Source: Archilochus colubris (taxonomy: Eukaryota > Chordata > Aves > Apodiformes > Trochilidae). Taken from it: a stretch of DNA of 64,000 nucleotides. The notes beneath the pieces were generated by a model. It worked only from the letters and a program-made list of their open reading frames with translations, was not told the DNA's origin and did not search any database. Position 1 is the first letter of the stretch. Every line of letters starts with the position of its first letter. The stretch spans positions 11,344,519-11,408,518 of the forward strand of contig CM041090.1 in assembly GCA_023079485.1 (NCBI GenBank), in the 5' to 3' direction. Below, piece by piece: positions 51,870 through 63,867 of the stretch. The position numbers and the translations under genes are program-made.

Positions 51870-54800
51870 AGGTCTGTTGTCTCTCTGTGGCAATAAGGCC
51901 CCGTGACACAGCCCCAGACAGAACTGGCTATGAATGGTACTAGGAATGCAGTAAGGTGACAATCTGAGAACTTTGTGATTTCTACAGTCAGTTTTTGTAG
52001 ACATTGTACATTCAGACAGTTTGTAGACAAGGTGCTAGAGTCTGATCTGTAACACTTTGAAGTGAGGATGGAAGGTGAATTCAGCTACTAAACCTTTGGG
52101 TTATTAGTTTATAATTTAATTGTAGGTATTTTCTTTAAAGTCGGGGGGCAGATGAGATCAGTTGTGGCCCTGAGTGCTGGGAGAGGGACCATTGGGAGCA
52201 CAGACATATGGGGGGGTTGTATTCAAAGCTACAGTTCTTCCTCCTGCTCTCCCTTTGGTGCCTATCCTAACTCTTGCAGTTTTCAAATATTGACACAGCT
52301 GCAAAGTGCTCTCACTGGAGCTGGGTTCGTGAGTTGTGTTTGAAGCATGTGCCCTCTGTGCTGTGAGAGAAGGGGGAGCAACTGGGGAAAATCCAGGCCT
52401 CTATTGCTTAATCTGCCAACCTGTAAATACTTTCTTTATTCTGAGGCAACTGGAGAGAAAACCTGCAAAATGTAGGTCCTCAGAGAAACATTATTCACCT
52501 AACAGTTACTCTGAGTGGCAGATCTGTGCCATGCAGGACAGAGCACTTGGCTGCAGGATAAACTCAACCAGGTAATCCTCACTGAGGACCCCATAGGTGG
52601 CTCCCCCTGAGCACCTGGTCATGATGCCAGCAATGTGTTTTTATCTTAGAAGCAGAAGAGGTTAACCCCTCAAAATGCAAACCACCAGAAAAACAGGAGA
52701 AACAGAGAGGAATCCTAGAAGCACACTAGAAAAATAAAAAAGGCTATATTGTCAAAAGCCAGTGTCTTTAGTTAATAATGCTGTAGGATACCAGAAAGGG
52801 CTGGAAAGTGTCCCAGGATACAGCAAAAATCTCCAATTATAAAGCGAAACAAATGTAAAGAAGTAAGTTGAAACTCAGGTGATTAAAGTAACCTCTCAAG
52901 AGTGATCTTGAGATTAAAAGTTTCAGCAGTTACAGGTAACAATGGCCCTGGCAGATGGGTTTGTCCTGTTTCACAGAGGGAAAGAATAGCAACTGGAGAA
53001 GAAGCAGCCAGACTTAGTGACAGGATGCCTGTTTTCAGTAAGGTGATTTTTTAAACAAATGCTCAAGCATCAGAATGAATGTAGGAACCAGAACAGAAGT
53101 AATATGACATAGGTAAGTTATAGAGGATATTCGTACTTGTCTGATAATCAAGCTTAACTGCTGCAATCTAGAATTGCTTAAAATTAACCCTGTATAGTGC
53201 ACAATAGCACTAAAGATGCTAACACTTTTCATTTAAAGGAAAGAAAGAAGATGATAAAAATATATGTATAAATATAACAATGTCAACTTAAGCTGCAGTA
53301 TAAAGGCTGACTGGTCATTATGAAGAAACACAGACATGTGCAGAAGTGAAGGAAAAAAACCAGACACTGAGAATATTGGAAGCTCTTATGAAGTGAGATA
53401 CTCTGGTGATCCATGAAAAAATGAGATGAGAAGGTGCAGGACATTGCTGCATATATCACTTGGCTGCAGCATCAACATAGCTGGCTAAACCTAACTGGGG
53501 AGCCTATATGTTACCTCTTCTTGGCACCTGGTGATGATGCCACCACTGTGTTCCTCATCCTTTTCTCAGATTGAAGAAGAATATTCTTATGTGAATATGC
53601 AGAAATGGAAAATAGAATTATTTACTTCTGATAAAATCTTAAAAAACAATGAAGGCCATGACTGATGAACTTGAGCAAAGGCACCATCTGTGCAGTGTGG
53701 CATGGGCTGATGTTGTGTTTCCAGCACCTGAAGGGCTGTAAGATGATTTCATGTTAGCCCATTTTGCCTTCTGATGCTATCCTCAACAAGTGGTATTTTT
53801 CAGTCAATGCTTTAGAGAGTCTGAATGCCTTTCTTGTTGAAATACCTAATGAACACTTGTACAGGTGTGTTACACCTCCCTAAAACTCAGCAGCATCTGT
53901 CTCTCATCACTACAACAGGAGGGGCAGTGGCCTTCTTGTGGTGGCAATTCCTTCCCTGCACTCACATGGGCTTGCTCAGTTATGCCCTGAGGTCACTTGT
54001 CCCACCTGCAATGTGAGACCCAAATTACCATATAGAGAGTAAAGAAACTCTGCTTGCTGCTAATCTTCTGTCACCTGAGCAGGGCCCTCTGCTTGCCAGC
54101 TGGGCTTACACAAATACGAGGCTGTTTGCACTGCCTCCACCCCTGAGGGGCTGTGGTGGCAGCTGCTGCTGTGTGGGAGGGCAGCAGCTCTGGTTTCACC
54201 ACTCTTCCAGAACCAGTTTGTGCCCTGAAGCCTCCTGCTCTCCTTGCCTCTGCACTCCTAAATAAATGCTGCTTCCACCTGCAAAGTAATGTGGTGTTTC
54301 TAGGGTTGTGCCTGACCCTGGGCACACACACACACTCCTCCATCCAGGTCACCCCCAGCTGTTCCTCAAGGGATCTCCAAAATCCAGAGGTGTGTGTGGG
54401 TGAGAACAGGGTGAGGAGATACTCTTAGCTGAGGGAGGAAGCCTCTGCAACTGCTCTTTGTACCAATGTCCACAGAGTCATTCCTCAGCCAGCCTAATGC
54501 TAATATTTGCACTCCTCCTATGGAGATAAACACTACAGAGGTACCTGCTGCACGGAGGCACAGCACAAAACATGCTCCCTGCTGGCAGAAAGCATTTCTG
54601 TGCAGTGTGATAGATCCTGAGACTACCCCCACCCTGCCCTGCTTTCTGCTGGTTTCTCACTCCGAGGGTTTTCTGCTTGGTGAAGGAATCATCAGAGCTT
54701 TCCCAGCTCTGGCAGTCCCTTTCTTGCCTGACTAGCTGATGTCATGACACCCTGACAATTCCTGCCTCCCTGTTCCTGGAAGCTCTTGTTTTCCTGGCTA

Positions 54801-55630
54801 GTTTTGGCTGTGCTAGCTCGCTGCTCATCAGAGCCTTTTTCCTTCTGGATGTACTGTTTTTAATGTTCCACTGGTATGAGAATAAAAGGGGGAGCACAAA
54901 CTTTATGCCTCTCTATCCTCCTCCACTCTTCTGGGAATTCTAACACCATGGGAAGCACACACTGCCAGTGCCACTGCTGACCTGACTGGGAGGAAAACCT
55001 GAATTCCATGAGGGCTGTTGCAGGCTCTCCCTCTGCTCCTTGGAAGGGCCAACTGAGAAGAGAGGAGATTTAAACTCTGTGTTCTGGTGTCAAAAGAGCT
55101 GGGGCTGAACTTGCTGGTAAATGCAGGGAGAAAAGACAACTGGGCTCTAGGGGGAAAAAGCAGGGGGCCTGCAGCTAGGAAGAGGGGGAATGGTTAAGGG
55201 GCTCTCCAAGTCTTGCTGTGTGCAAGGTTACTGCAGTCCAGCCTGAGAGAAAGAGACCTGAGCTAATGAGGTGGGAATGCCCTGATGGTGCCAAGAGCTG
55301 CAGGGAAGCAGAGTGGCACTGAGAGAAAAGGGGTGAAGTGCTCTGGCTGGGGTGACAGTGAGCTGGCACAGACCTCTTGGTGCCAGCCCTAGTTAGCTCT
55401 GCCTGGGTCCAGATTGTCTTCCCATTCCTCATTCAACCTTCCCTGTTATGAAATGGGATGCTAATTTTAGTTCTGTGGAGATTCAGAGCCATTTGCTTGG
55501 CTTCCACTGATTAAGAAAGAAAATGAAAATGCCCTGAAGGAAGGGAGAGATGCCAAGAGAGGAGAGGTAAGTGGAGCCTCAGTCCCACTGTCCCTGACAC
55601 ACCACGACCTCTGGAGTCCTATTTCTTCAT
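51870..55630. other. ZNF408-F2 intergenic region
   Basis: About 3.8 kb with no supportable coding exon. It contains the unclassified repeat copy B (53125-53400), a pair of related ~75-bp segments (about 52573-52647 and 53494-53570), and short CA repeats near 54323. Isolated AATAAA and TATA-like strings (54261, 54881) occur without any supporting gene structure. Confidence 0.7.
53125..53400 (+). repeat. Unclassified interspersed repeat, copy B
   Basis: Same-orientation, diverged relative of 20800-21062; the shared ordered blocks are given in that entry. This copy is more AT-rich. Adjacent sequence on both sides (52573-52647 and 53494-53570) is also mutually similar, which hints that the element may be larger (about 0.9-1.0 kb). 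Confidence 0.65.
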
Positions 55631-55633
55631 TCT

Positions 55634-55648
55634 GGTTCAATATTAACC
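55634..55648 (+). promoter_or_regulatory. HNF1-type site in the F2 promoter
   Basis: GGTTCAATATTAACC matches the palindromic HNF1 consensus GGTTAATNATTAACC at all but two defined positions. It lies 66 bp upstream of the F2 start codon. HNF1 drives many liver genes, including coagulation factors, and no TATA box is visible nearby. Binding is inferred. Confidence 0.6.
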
Positions 55649-55714
55649 CAGCGGGGCTGTGACTTCTCTTATTCTGCTCTTTTTGCATTTCTCCTGCAGC
55701 CAGGGCTGTACAGG

Positions 55715-58700
55715 ATGGAGCACAACAAAACCAGTGTACTGAGGGGCCTGCTCCTTCTCAGCCTTCTGCACCTCACACTGAGCCATGCTGGAGGTAAGAC
55801 TCAATGGCAGGGAGAAGGGCAGTACCACTGGGTGGAAGAAGGAAGAAAGATGGGGTTAAAGGATAAAGGCAGGATTTCTTGATAAGGCTTCTGATAGCCT
55901 GAAGCTGGGAGAGGAAGGGTGCTGAGAGTGGAGTGACCACAGGGCTTTCCTGCACAGGAGGATGCAGCAGCATCCAGCAGCTGATGGAAAAGGCTGGTGG
56001 CAACAGCTCAGTGGATTTTGTAGGTCATTTGGGAGACAGTGGAGAAGGAGAACGTGGCTTTCTCCAGGACCTTGTGTGGCACAACTGGGCCTTTTGGGGC
56101 TAGAGTTCCTCAGCTGATCTGGGCTGCTGCAATTCACCATTGTTTCCCCAGCTCTCCCTTATTTAAACATTAGGTCATATGCAATATGCAGCCTTCCTGC
56201 TCCCTTTCCCTTACTGGAGTCTCTAATTCATTTATCTTTTCTTAATATGAGGTGAGGTCTGCCCTGACCCATTGCTCTGTGGGGAAAGACCTGTCTACAG
56301 GTCTCAAATCAGGGTCTCTGAGCATGAAAGTGGAACCAAGCTGTGCCTATTGCAGTGTTCTGAGGTTGGCAAGCCAGGCACACAATGGCTGGCAGGGAAA
56401 TTTCAGCAAACAAGCCTCTGCCCAACTGCAGGTTAGCAGAGCAGCTTTGTCCAGGATAGCAGAGGGTTCCTGTCACTTCTTTTGCCTAATTGATGCCAGA
56501 TCCAGTGGATGCATTGGAAAGAGCCTACTCTGATCATCAGGTGTGGTGGACCTGACAGGGTTTCTCCTCTCTGTATATGGTGCATGGGGGGAGGCCAGGC
56601 TGGGGGATCACCATGTCAGCTGTGTGTGGGTTTTGGAAATTACAAGGGGTGACAAAGGAGCCCTCCTGCTGTGAGCACCCCTTTGACCGGCAGTGTTCTG
56701 ACCCGGTAGTTTTCCTGGAAAAGGGGCAGGCACTGTCAGTGCTCAAGCGCTCCAGACGTGCCAACAAGGGATTTCTGGAAGAGATGCTGAAGGGAAACCT
56801 GGAGAGAGAGTGCCTGGAGGAAACGTGCAATTATGAGGAGGCTTATGAAGCCCTTGAGTCCACTGTTCAGACGGTATGTACAGGGGCCATGGGTTCCCAA
56901 GAAACATTCCCTCAGCTGACCCATGCAGTGAAAGACCAGCAGCTTGAACATGCAGCCAGGGGCTGTGACACCAAGATGAGGCTGATGCTTCTGTGCCCCA
57001 CAGAGAGCTCAGGTTTCCTTAGGAAGTTTCCCTCAGGGAATGCAGCTCAAAGCCCAGATTCTTTTTCTTCCCTCTCCATTTTAAGTGCTAAGTGAAAAGG
57101 AGAGTCTTCCCTCAACCATCAGTCCTGAATTGCACCTCCTACTCATTCAGGATGGTGTCACACACATTTGAAATTCCACAGCCTCAGACACACACAAAAA
57201 GAGCTGGCTTAGCAACCAAACACCAAGTTCATGGGCCTCAAGCTCCTTTGAACTGAAGCTCTGGCACAGTTTGTCCTTTTTTATGGCTTCCAGACTCACT
57301 CCCTCTGCTAATTTTGCTCTGCAACCCTTCAGGATTTGCTCCTAGGCCCAAGACCACCATCCATTCTGAATTCCACACCCAAAAATACACAGATGAACAG
57401 TCAGGAGTCCTAATCCAGCAAAACAAAACCTCTGAGGAGTATTTCTAAAGCCATCACTCTCAGGCTCCACAGCAGAAACTTACAACTTGCTAATCAATAG
57501 CTACATGGGATCTGTGGCCTTAAAAGTTCTACATTCAGCTTCATGGACTTGTGCACTGCAGCCCAGGCTCTGCTTCTTCTGCAGGTTGATGAAGGTTATA
57601 AGCATCTTTGGTCTTCTTAGAAACAACAGAACTCCCTTGATTCCTGAGCCTGATGAGTGGAAATGTGTTTTCATATCAGATCTTTTTTTTCTTTGTTGGA
57701 CTCTACAGCAATTGGTATCAACAAAGTTAAGTTAGTTTCATTTTTGTCATGGGGCACTGACCTACTGGTTTGAGTTGCAGCAGCTAAGAAAGGTCTGATG
57801 TTCTCTGTCTCTGCTCTTAAATATGTGTTTTTTTGTTTTGTTTTGTTTTTTTACAGGAGGCATTTTGGTCAAAATACCAAGGTAAGTTGTTTCAAGTTCT
57901 GCAGGTGCTCTGCAATCCCTTAGGATGCACTGTCCCATCATGGAGAGATGGCTCCCTACTCTTTTATAAGAGCTCACTTTCCAGGATAAAGCATTTGTGT
58001 TTTGTCCCTAGATGATAAACTGGTTCAAATTATGCTGCTTATTTGGATTCCTTTCATATAATATATTTCTTTCTTCTTATCTTGCTAGTATGTCAGGGCC
58101 TGAGAAAGTCCAGGACAGTTCTGGATGCTTGTCTAGAAGGTAAGAAATTCATGTTGACCTCAACCTCTCAGATACAGTGAGTGCCAGGAACAGAGTTTGT
58201 AAGGGAAAAGTAGCATCTCAAGCTGGTGAAGCCATCTGATTAGAAAGAAAAACAGCAGGAGGGGAGTCTGAAATTCTTGATTTCCCCACTAACCATGTCA
58301 CAAACACCCTAACTCCTCTACTGAAACAGCCTGGGGTAGCTGTCCTTCTTGTAGCACAGTCAGGTGTCCCTGAGAACAGCCTCTCAGAAGGGCCCTGAGC
58401 TGTGCCTACAGCCAAGGCAAAGCACTGAGACTCTGGGGGAGTTCCCCCTGGTGAGGCACGAGGCAGAGAGAGTTTACACTGCGAGCTCTTCCCACCCCAT
58501 GAAGAGATTCCCTGTGCTTGTGCCAGCACATCTGAGCATCAGAAGTTAAAGGGATTTGAGGATGGTACCTCTGACCTTGAAAAACCACAGCGTTCATTTC
58601 CTGACTTACGTTATGCTGGGATTTTGACAGGCAACTGCTCTCATGATCTGGGACAGAACTATCACGGGACAATCAGCTACACCAAATCAGGGATTGAATG

Positions 58701-61700
58701 TCAAGTGTGGACAAGCAAATACCCACACATACCAAAGTAAGCTCATCTCCTGCACACCTCTACAGGGTTCTCCAGGGTGTCTTTCCTTCCTAGCCTAACC
58801 AGATTTTTCTCATAGATTTAATGCCACTGTTCATAAAGACCTTACTGAGAACTACTGCAGGAACCCAGACAACAGCTCAGATGGCCCCTGGTGCTACACC
58901 CGAGACCCAACAGTGGAACGGGAAGCTTGCCCCATCCCAGTGTGTGGTATGGTTCAGCACTACACCCCAGCAAGCCTGTCACCATCAGGGCACACTGTAC
59001 GGACACTGATACACAATGTGTAAAGGAAGTGGAGAGGGTTAGGAGGGAGAAATCTACCGTGAGCAGAGGTCAGTCAAGAGTAGAGGGTCTGTATCCTAAA
59101 GGGTGAAGGAGCAGAGGAGGAAATGTCACTGAGTTGCCCATACATCTACCTTGGCTAAATCCCTCTCATGCTCTTTTTTCCAGACTGTACTAATCTAGAT
59201 CTATATTAAATCTGGTGGCAGCAGTTCCCTGGAATCTAATAGAGTTTTGCCAGTCAGGAATGTCCCAAAATCTTGGCTTAGCTGCCTCTAATCTGTGGCA
59301 GCAATTAGTCATACTATTTTTCTTGGTCCACATTCTCACTGTTAGGTCCAAAACACTGCAGCTTGTGCTTGAGGGCCTTAATATTCACTTATACAGAGGG
59401 GTGCAGTTTGATAGCATAATCTCAAGAAAAGAGAAGATGCCCATCTCTCATAATTGCACTTGACAAGATGAAGAACTATCCCTAGAATTATCTCATTTCT
59501 TCACCACAATACAGAGCTGTCTTCCCTAGTCTCAGAACAACTGATAGAAACCAGAGAACCTCACAGCAGACATTCCTCTTCCAAAAAGCAAACTAGGAGG
59601 CAACATCTCTTGGAAGTGAAGGTCAGAGAGGTTAGCAACCATTTTGACCAAGGATTATTCTGAAATAAAAAAAAAATCATTACCATTGCCACGGTTTACA
59701 ATATAGCAAACTGGGAAGAGATCCTGCTCTGGAGTGATCAAGGCATCTGCACTATTTCTGTCATTAGTTAGGTTCTGACCTACAGAAGCTACTGTTAAAC
59801 TTTCATGGATATGGAAGGACTAGAAAAGCCTTGGTTTTGTGTCTCATCTTGACATGAGTCAGTCTCATGCAGGAGCAGCCTCAGTGACTGAGGTGGATGC
59901 TCCCTGCTCAGTGGCTGTTGTGCCCCAGGGTGAGCACTCAAACAGAAGGTCTCCCTTTACAAGGAAAAAGGAGCCTGAGGCCAAGCAACTGCTGCAGAAC
60001 TGATTATCTGGTGCCCACTCAAGAAATGCTGCTTAAACCTTGCAGCCATTAGGATACTTGCAAGAAAAAGTGTGGAAAGTCTGTCAGGAAATTCTCTCTC
60101 TTTAACATTAGATATAGAAATACTGGCAAAAGTTATGTTTGCTATTTTAGTAGCATGGGATGATCAGCTATACCACATCAGGGATTAAATGTCAAGTGTG
60201 GACAAGCAAATAACCACATATACCTAATAAGTTCATCTCCTGCACACCTCTAGAAGGTTCTCTAGGGTGTTTTTCCTTCCTAACCATCTTTTTCTCATAA
60301 GTTTAATGCCACCATTCAAAAAGACATCACAAAAGGCTCCTCCAAATACACTCCAGTAACACATTTAAGAAAATAGCATTGGAGGCTCTAACTCAGGAGC
60401 ATTATAATGCCTGAGGTGCCTCCCTATCCCTTGAACTGGTTTGCAAAGGTACCCCAGAAGGCAACACAATATTGTCCCTCACATCTTAGTGGCAAAGAGA
60501 AGTATGATGGGTAGCATCAGCCTCACCTTACCTCCTGCTGAAAGAACATCTTCTGACACTGCAATACAGTAGAGGGCAACCATATGGATGGGATCACAGT
60601 AGGAGCTCCTAAACATAATGGGATGCCCCATATAACCCTGGGCTTTAGTAAAGAGGATCTGGTGCTATTTTCTTATAATACTTCCCTGTGAAGAGCTATG
60701 GCTTAAATCACAGCTCTGTCTTTCCAGGTGAAGAGAGAACAACAGTTGAATTCACCCCACGGGAGACACCCCCACCCCCAGTGGAGCAATGTGAAGAAGA
60801 CAAAGGCATGCTCTACACAGGGACCCTCTCCATCACTGTGTCTGGAGCCAGGTGCCTGCCATGGGACTCTGAGAAAGCCAAAGAGGTGCTCTTTGGAAAA
60901 CACCTTGACCCCCACGTGAAGCTGCTGGAGAATTACTGTCGGAATCCTGATGGAGATGAGGAGGGTGTCTGGTGTGTCACAGATGAACCACCCAACTTTG
61001 GATATTGTGATCTGCACTACTGTGGTGAGAAGCCTGCACTGGCTTGGGTAGACACCCTTGTGAGGCAGGAACAAACAAAAGCAGTCTGAAGTGCTTGGGC
61101 TGGGAGGAACAGACAAAGGCAAGCATGTGCACCACCTATGTGGAAGTCCAAATATGACATGTACTCACCCTGTACATTTACAGGGCTGTAATATCCCTTG
61201 GGTGTTCTCTTCACCCTGAAAACTCACAGTGGTGGACAAGGAGCATTAAAAAGAGAAGGGCTTTTAAATAATCATTCCTTCAATTAATTTCCACTGTGTG
61301 TGAAAAGGGACATTTACATTGCTGACAATTACAATTTCCCATGTTTGTCCTTCTGTCTCTCTCAGCCAGCTCGCTGGAGGATGGGAACGAACAGTCAGAG
61401 GGAATATCAGGACGTACTACCCTTCCACAAGAGTTCAAAACCTTCTTTGATGACAAAACCTTTGGTTCAGGTGAAGCAGGTGAGCAAAACCTCTAAATAC
61501 AGCATTAGGCTTTGTAGAAAGGCTACAGCTGCTTCCCACAGGGCACTCAAGTGTGCCTCACAACCACCACCTTGCCAAAAGCTGGGTGAGGTATTTGAAT
61601 CCCTTGAAGGATCCTCAGAAATTCCTCTCCAGTCAGAATCACAGAGCTAGTAAGCACTTCCTTCCTAGGCTTTTCCATGCTGACAGCAGACATGTCTACC

Positions 61701-63867
61701 CTGTGAATCAAGTAGAGTGCCAAAAACAGATTGCCTGTTTTTTCAGACTGTGGCACTCGTCCTTTATTTGAGAAGAAAAAGGTAACAGACAAAAGTGAGA
61801 AGGAGCTGCTGGAGTCCTACATAGGAGGCAGAATTGTGCATGGAGATGATGCAGAAGTTGGCAGTTCCCCCTGGTAAGTGCTTTTTATGTCTCCCTTCAG
61901 CTCAAGCAGAGAGTAAGTTCAAGAGAAATTAAAGGGCTCTCCCAGCTCAGGCAGTGTGTGGGCACTATGGCTTCTAGAGAAAGCTTCTCCAATCGGTCAA
62001 CAAGGTAGAAATAAACCAGAGGGAAATAAAATAGTTCCTCTTGAGCCAAGTATATAACCATGTAGGAAAGCAAGAGTAGCTACTGTGTTTCACCTTTCTC
62101 TTCCTCTTCCCAGCTTTTCTGAAGCATAGAAGCATAGAACTTTCAGGGTTGGAAGGGACCTTTAAGATCATCCAGTTCTAACCCCCCTGCCATGGGCAGG
62201 GACATCTCCCACCAGATCAGGTTGCTCAGAGCCCTGTCCAGCCTGGCCTTAAAAACTTCCAGGGATGGATGGGGCTTCCACCACCTCTCTGGGCAGCCTG
62301 TGCCAGTGTCTCACCACCCTCATGGTGCAGAACTTCATCTTAACTTCTGATCTAAATCTCCCTTCCTCTAGTTTGAATCCATTCCCTCTAGTCCTACCAC
62401 TCCCTGACATCCAAAAAGTCCCTCCCCAGCTTTCTTGTAGATCCCCTACAGATACTGGAAGACCACAATAAGGTCTCCTTGGAGCCTTGTCCTCTCCAAA
62501 CTGAGTAACTCCACCTCTCTCATGTCTATCCTCTGTCTCCAGCCCTCTGATCATCCTTGTGGCCCTTCTCTGGACACACTCCAGCAATCCATGTCTTTCT
62601 TGTAATAGGGGCTGCAGAACTGGATACAGTATTCCAGGTGGAGTCTCACAAGAGCAGAGGGGAAGAATCACTTCCCTCGATCCACTGGCCACTCTAGCAG
62701 AGAGGATGAGAAACCTCTCTAGGTGAAGGAGACAGAGTAAATATCACACTGCATAGAATATGTGTGTCCTGGGCAGAGTTTTGCTAGACAGCCCCTATGC
62801 AGTTGTCTTTGCATAGTGCAATGTTCTTCCCTTCTCACTACAAATCCTGCACAGCACCAAGCTGCACCTCTGGTTCTGCTGAGTCTTCCTCCTCCTTGTC
62901 CCTCAGGCAGGTGATGCTCTACAAAAAGAGTCCTCAAGAGCTGCTGTGTGGTGCCAGCCTCATCAGTGACAGCTGGATCTTGACTGCTGCTCATTGCCTT
63001 TTTTATCCACCCTGGGACAAGAACTTAACTACAAATGACATCCTGGTGCGGATTGGCAAGCACGTAAGGGCAAAGTAAGAACCTGGACAAAGTGACATAG
63101 CCTTCCTCTTGGAGTGATAAGACACAAGGAAGTTGGGCAAGCATTTAGTATCCAACAAAACACACATAGCCAATGTCAATTGCCTCTCAGTAGTGAGATC
63201 TGATTGTCGTTTTCTGGTCTGAAAAGTGAAAGGGAGGGCAGAATCCTGGAAAGTCTGAAGGGGAGCTCCATTGTAAAGCGAGAGTTTTGTCTCAGAGGGT
63301 ACAAATGCACCTGAGAGTATCATGAATGGCAGAAGCCTTTCAGTTGCTACTGTAAGGCAACTCCTTTCCTTCATGACTGTTTCAGATATGAGAAGAATAA
63401 AGAGAAAATTGCCCTGTTGGATAAAATCATCATCCATCCAAAGTACAACTGGAAAGAGAACATGGACCGAGACATTGCATTAATGCACTTGAAGAGACCC
63501 ATCATCTTCAGTGACTACATCCACCCTGTCTGCCTGCCCACCAAAGAGATGGTGCAGAGGTGAGAAGGTTGTCCCACAGTCCAAAATGCCTCCCTTGGGC
63601 CTTAAAACAAATAAGAAAAATGAGTCTCGTTTTAACTCTTTGCAGAAAGGGAGCTGTTGTTTGATTCCACTCATGCTTCCTTCCACAGGCTGATGCTGGC
63701 TGGTTACAAAGGGAGGGTTACTGGCTGGGGAAACTTGAAAGAAACATGGGCCACCAGCCCAAGCAACCTCCCCACAGTTCTGCAACAGCTCAATGTGCCC
63801 ATTGTAGACCAAGAAATCTGCAAGGCATCCACCAAAGTTAAAGTCACTGACAACATGTTCTGTGCAG
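55715..63867 (+). CDS. F2: F2, prothrombin (exons 1-12 of 14; 3' end outside window)
   Basis: Exons: 55715-55793, 56710-56873, 57857-57881, 58089-58139, 58631-58736, 58816-58946, 60728-61024, 61366-61479, 61747-61873, 62907-63074, 63386-63559, 63689-63867, all in phase (538 codons plus 1 nt). This secreted hepatic zymogen is cut to thrombin, the protease that clots fibrinogen. The layout is: hydrophobic signal peptide (1-~25); propeptide with the carboxylase-recognition Phe(-16)/Ala(-10) and furin site RSRR ending at residue 43; Gla domain with ten Glu ([11 protein letters not shown]); kringle 1 (~109-185); kringle 2 (~207-284); factor-Xa sites after ISGR (R301) and IGGR (R351); and the trypsin-like domain from IVHGDDAE. 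Catalytic His394 (LTAAHC) and Asp450 (DRDIAL) are present, as are the 60-loop YPPWDKN and a glycosylation sequon NLT. The catalytic Ser and the Na+-site loops lie in the two missing exons. The human arrangement of exon sizes is closely kept. Confidence 0.97.
60150..60331 (+). pseudogene. Decayed duplicate of F2 exon 5-intron 5-exon 6 (kringle 1)
   Basis: This part of F2 intron 6 is a direct repeat of about 58660-58845: the 3' two-thirds of exon 5, the 79-bp intron and the start of exon 6. Exact shared runs include 'aatgtcaagtgtggacaagc' and 'tcatctcctgcacacctcta'. The copy cannot be used. A TAC codon has become TAA in the kringle frame, the donor GT has become AT, and the acceptor AG has become AA. 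It is a relic of a partial tandem duplication within the gene, about 1.49 kb downstream of its source. Confidence 0.9.
62122..62702 (-). repeat. CR1 LINE fragment in F2 intron 9, antisense
   Basis: The left end reads as the reversed CR1 3' tail ('gaagcatagaagcatagaac', 'agggttggaagggacctt', 'aggttgctcagagccctgtc'). The minus strand gives a degraded ORF2 C terminus with [12 protein letters not shown] and [15 protein letters not shown]. Frames are broken. It belongs to a different, more diverged subfamily than the copies at 1477 and 35118. It fills much of the 1-kb intron separating the exons for the thrombin B-chain N terminus and the catalytic His. Confidence 0.92.

Noticed and set aside
54861..54960. 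TATA-like 'gaataaaaggggga' followed by an ATG in good context
   Set aside because: The frame from that ATG closes after about ten codons, there is no splice structure, and no gene is expected here by synteny.
56577..56873. Longer open reading of F2 exon 2 extending left to 56577, or an acceptor at the CAG before 56695
   Set aside because: Exon 1 ends in phase 1. Using the upstream CAG brings an immediate TGA in frame, whereas the TAG acceptor ending at 56709 restores VFLEKGQ and the 43-residue prepropeptide.
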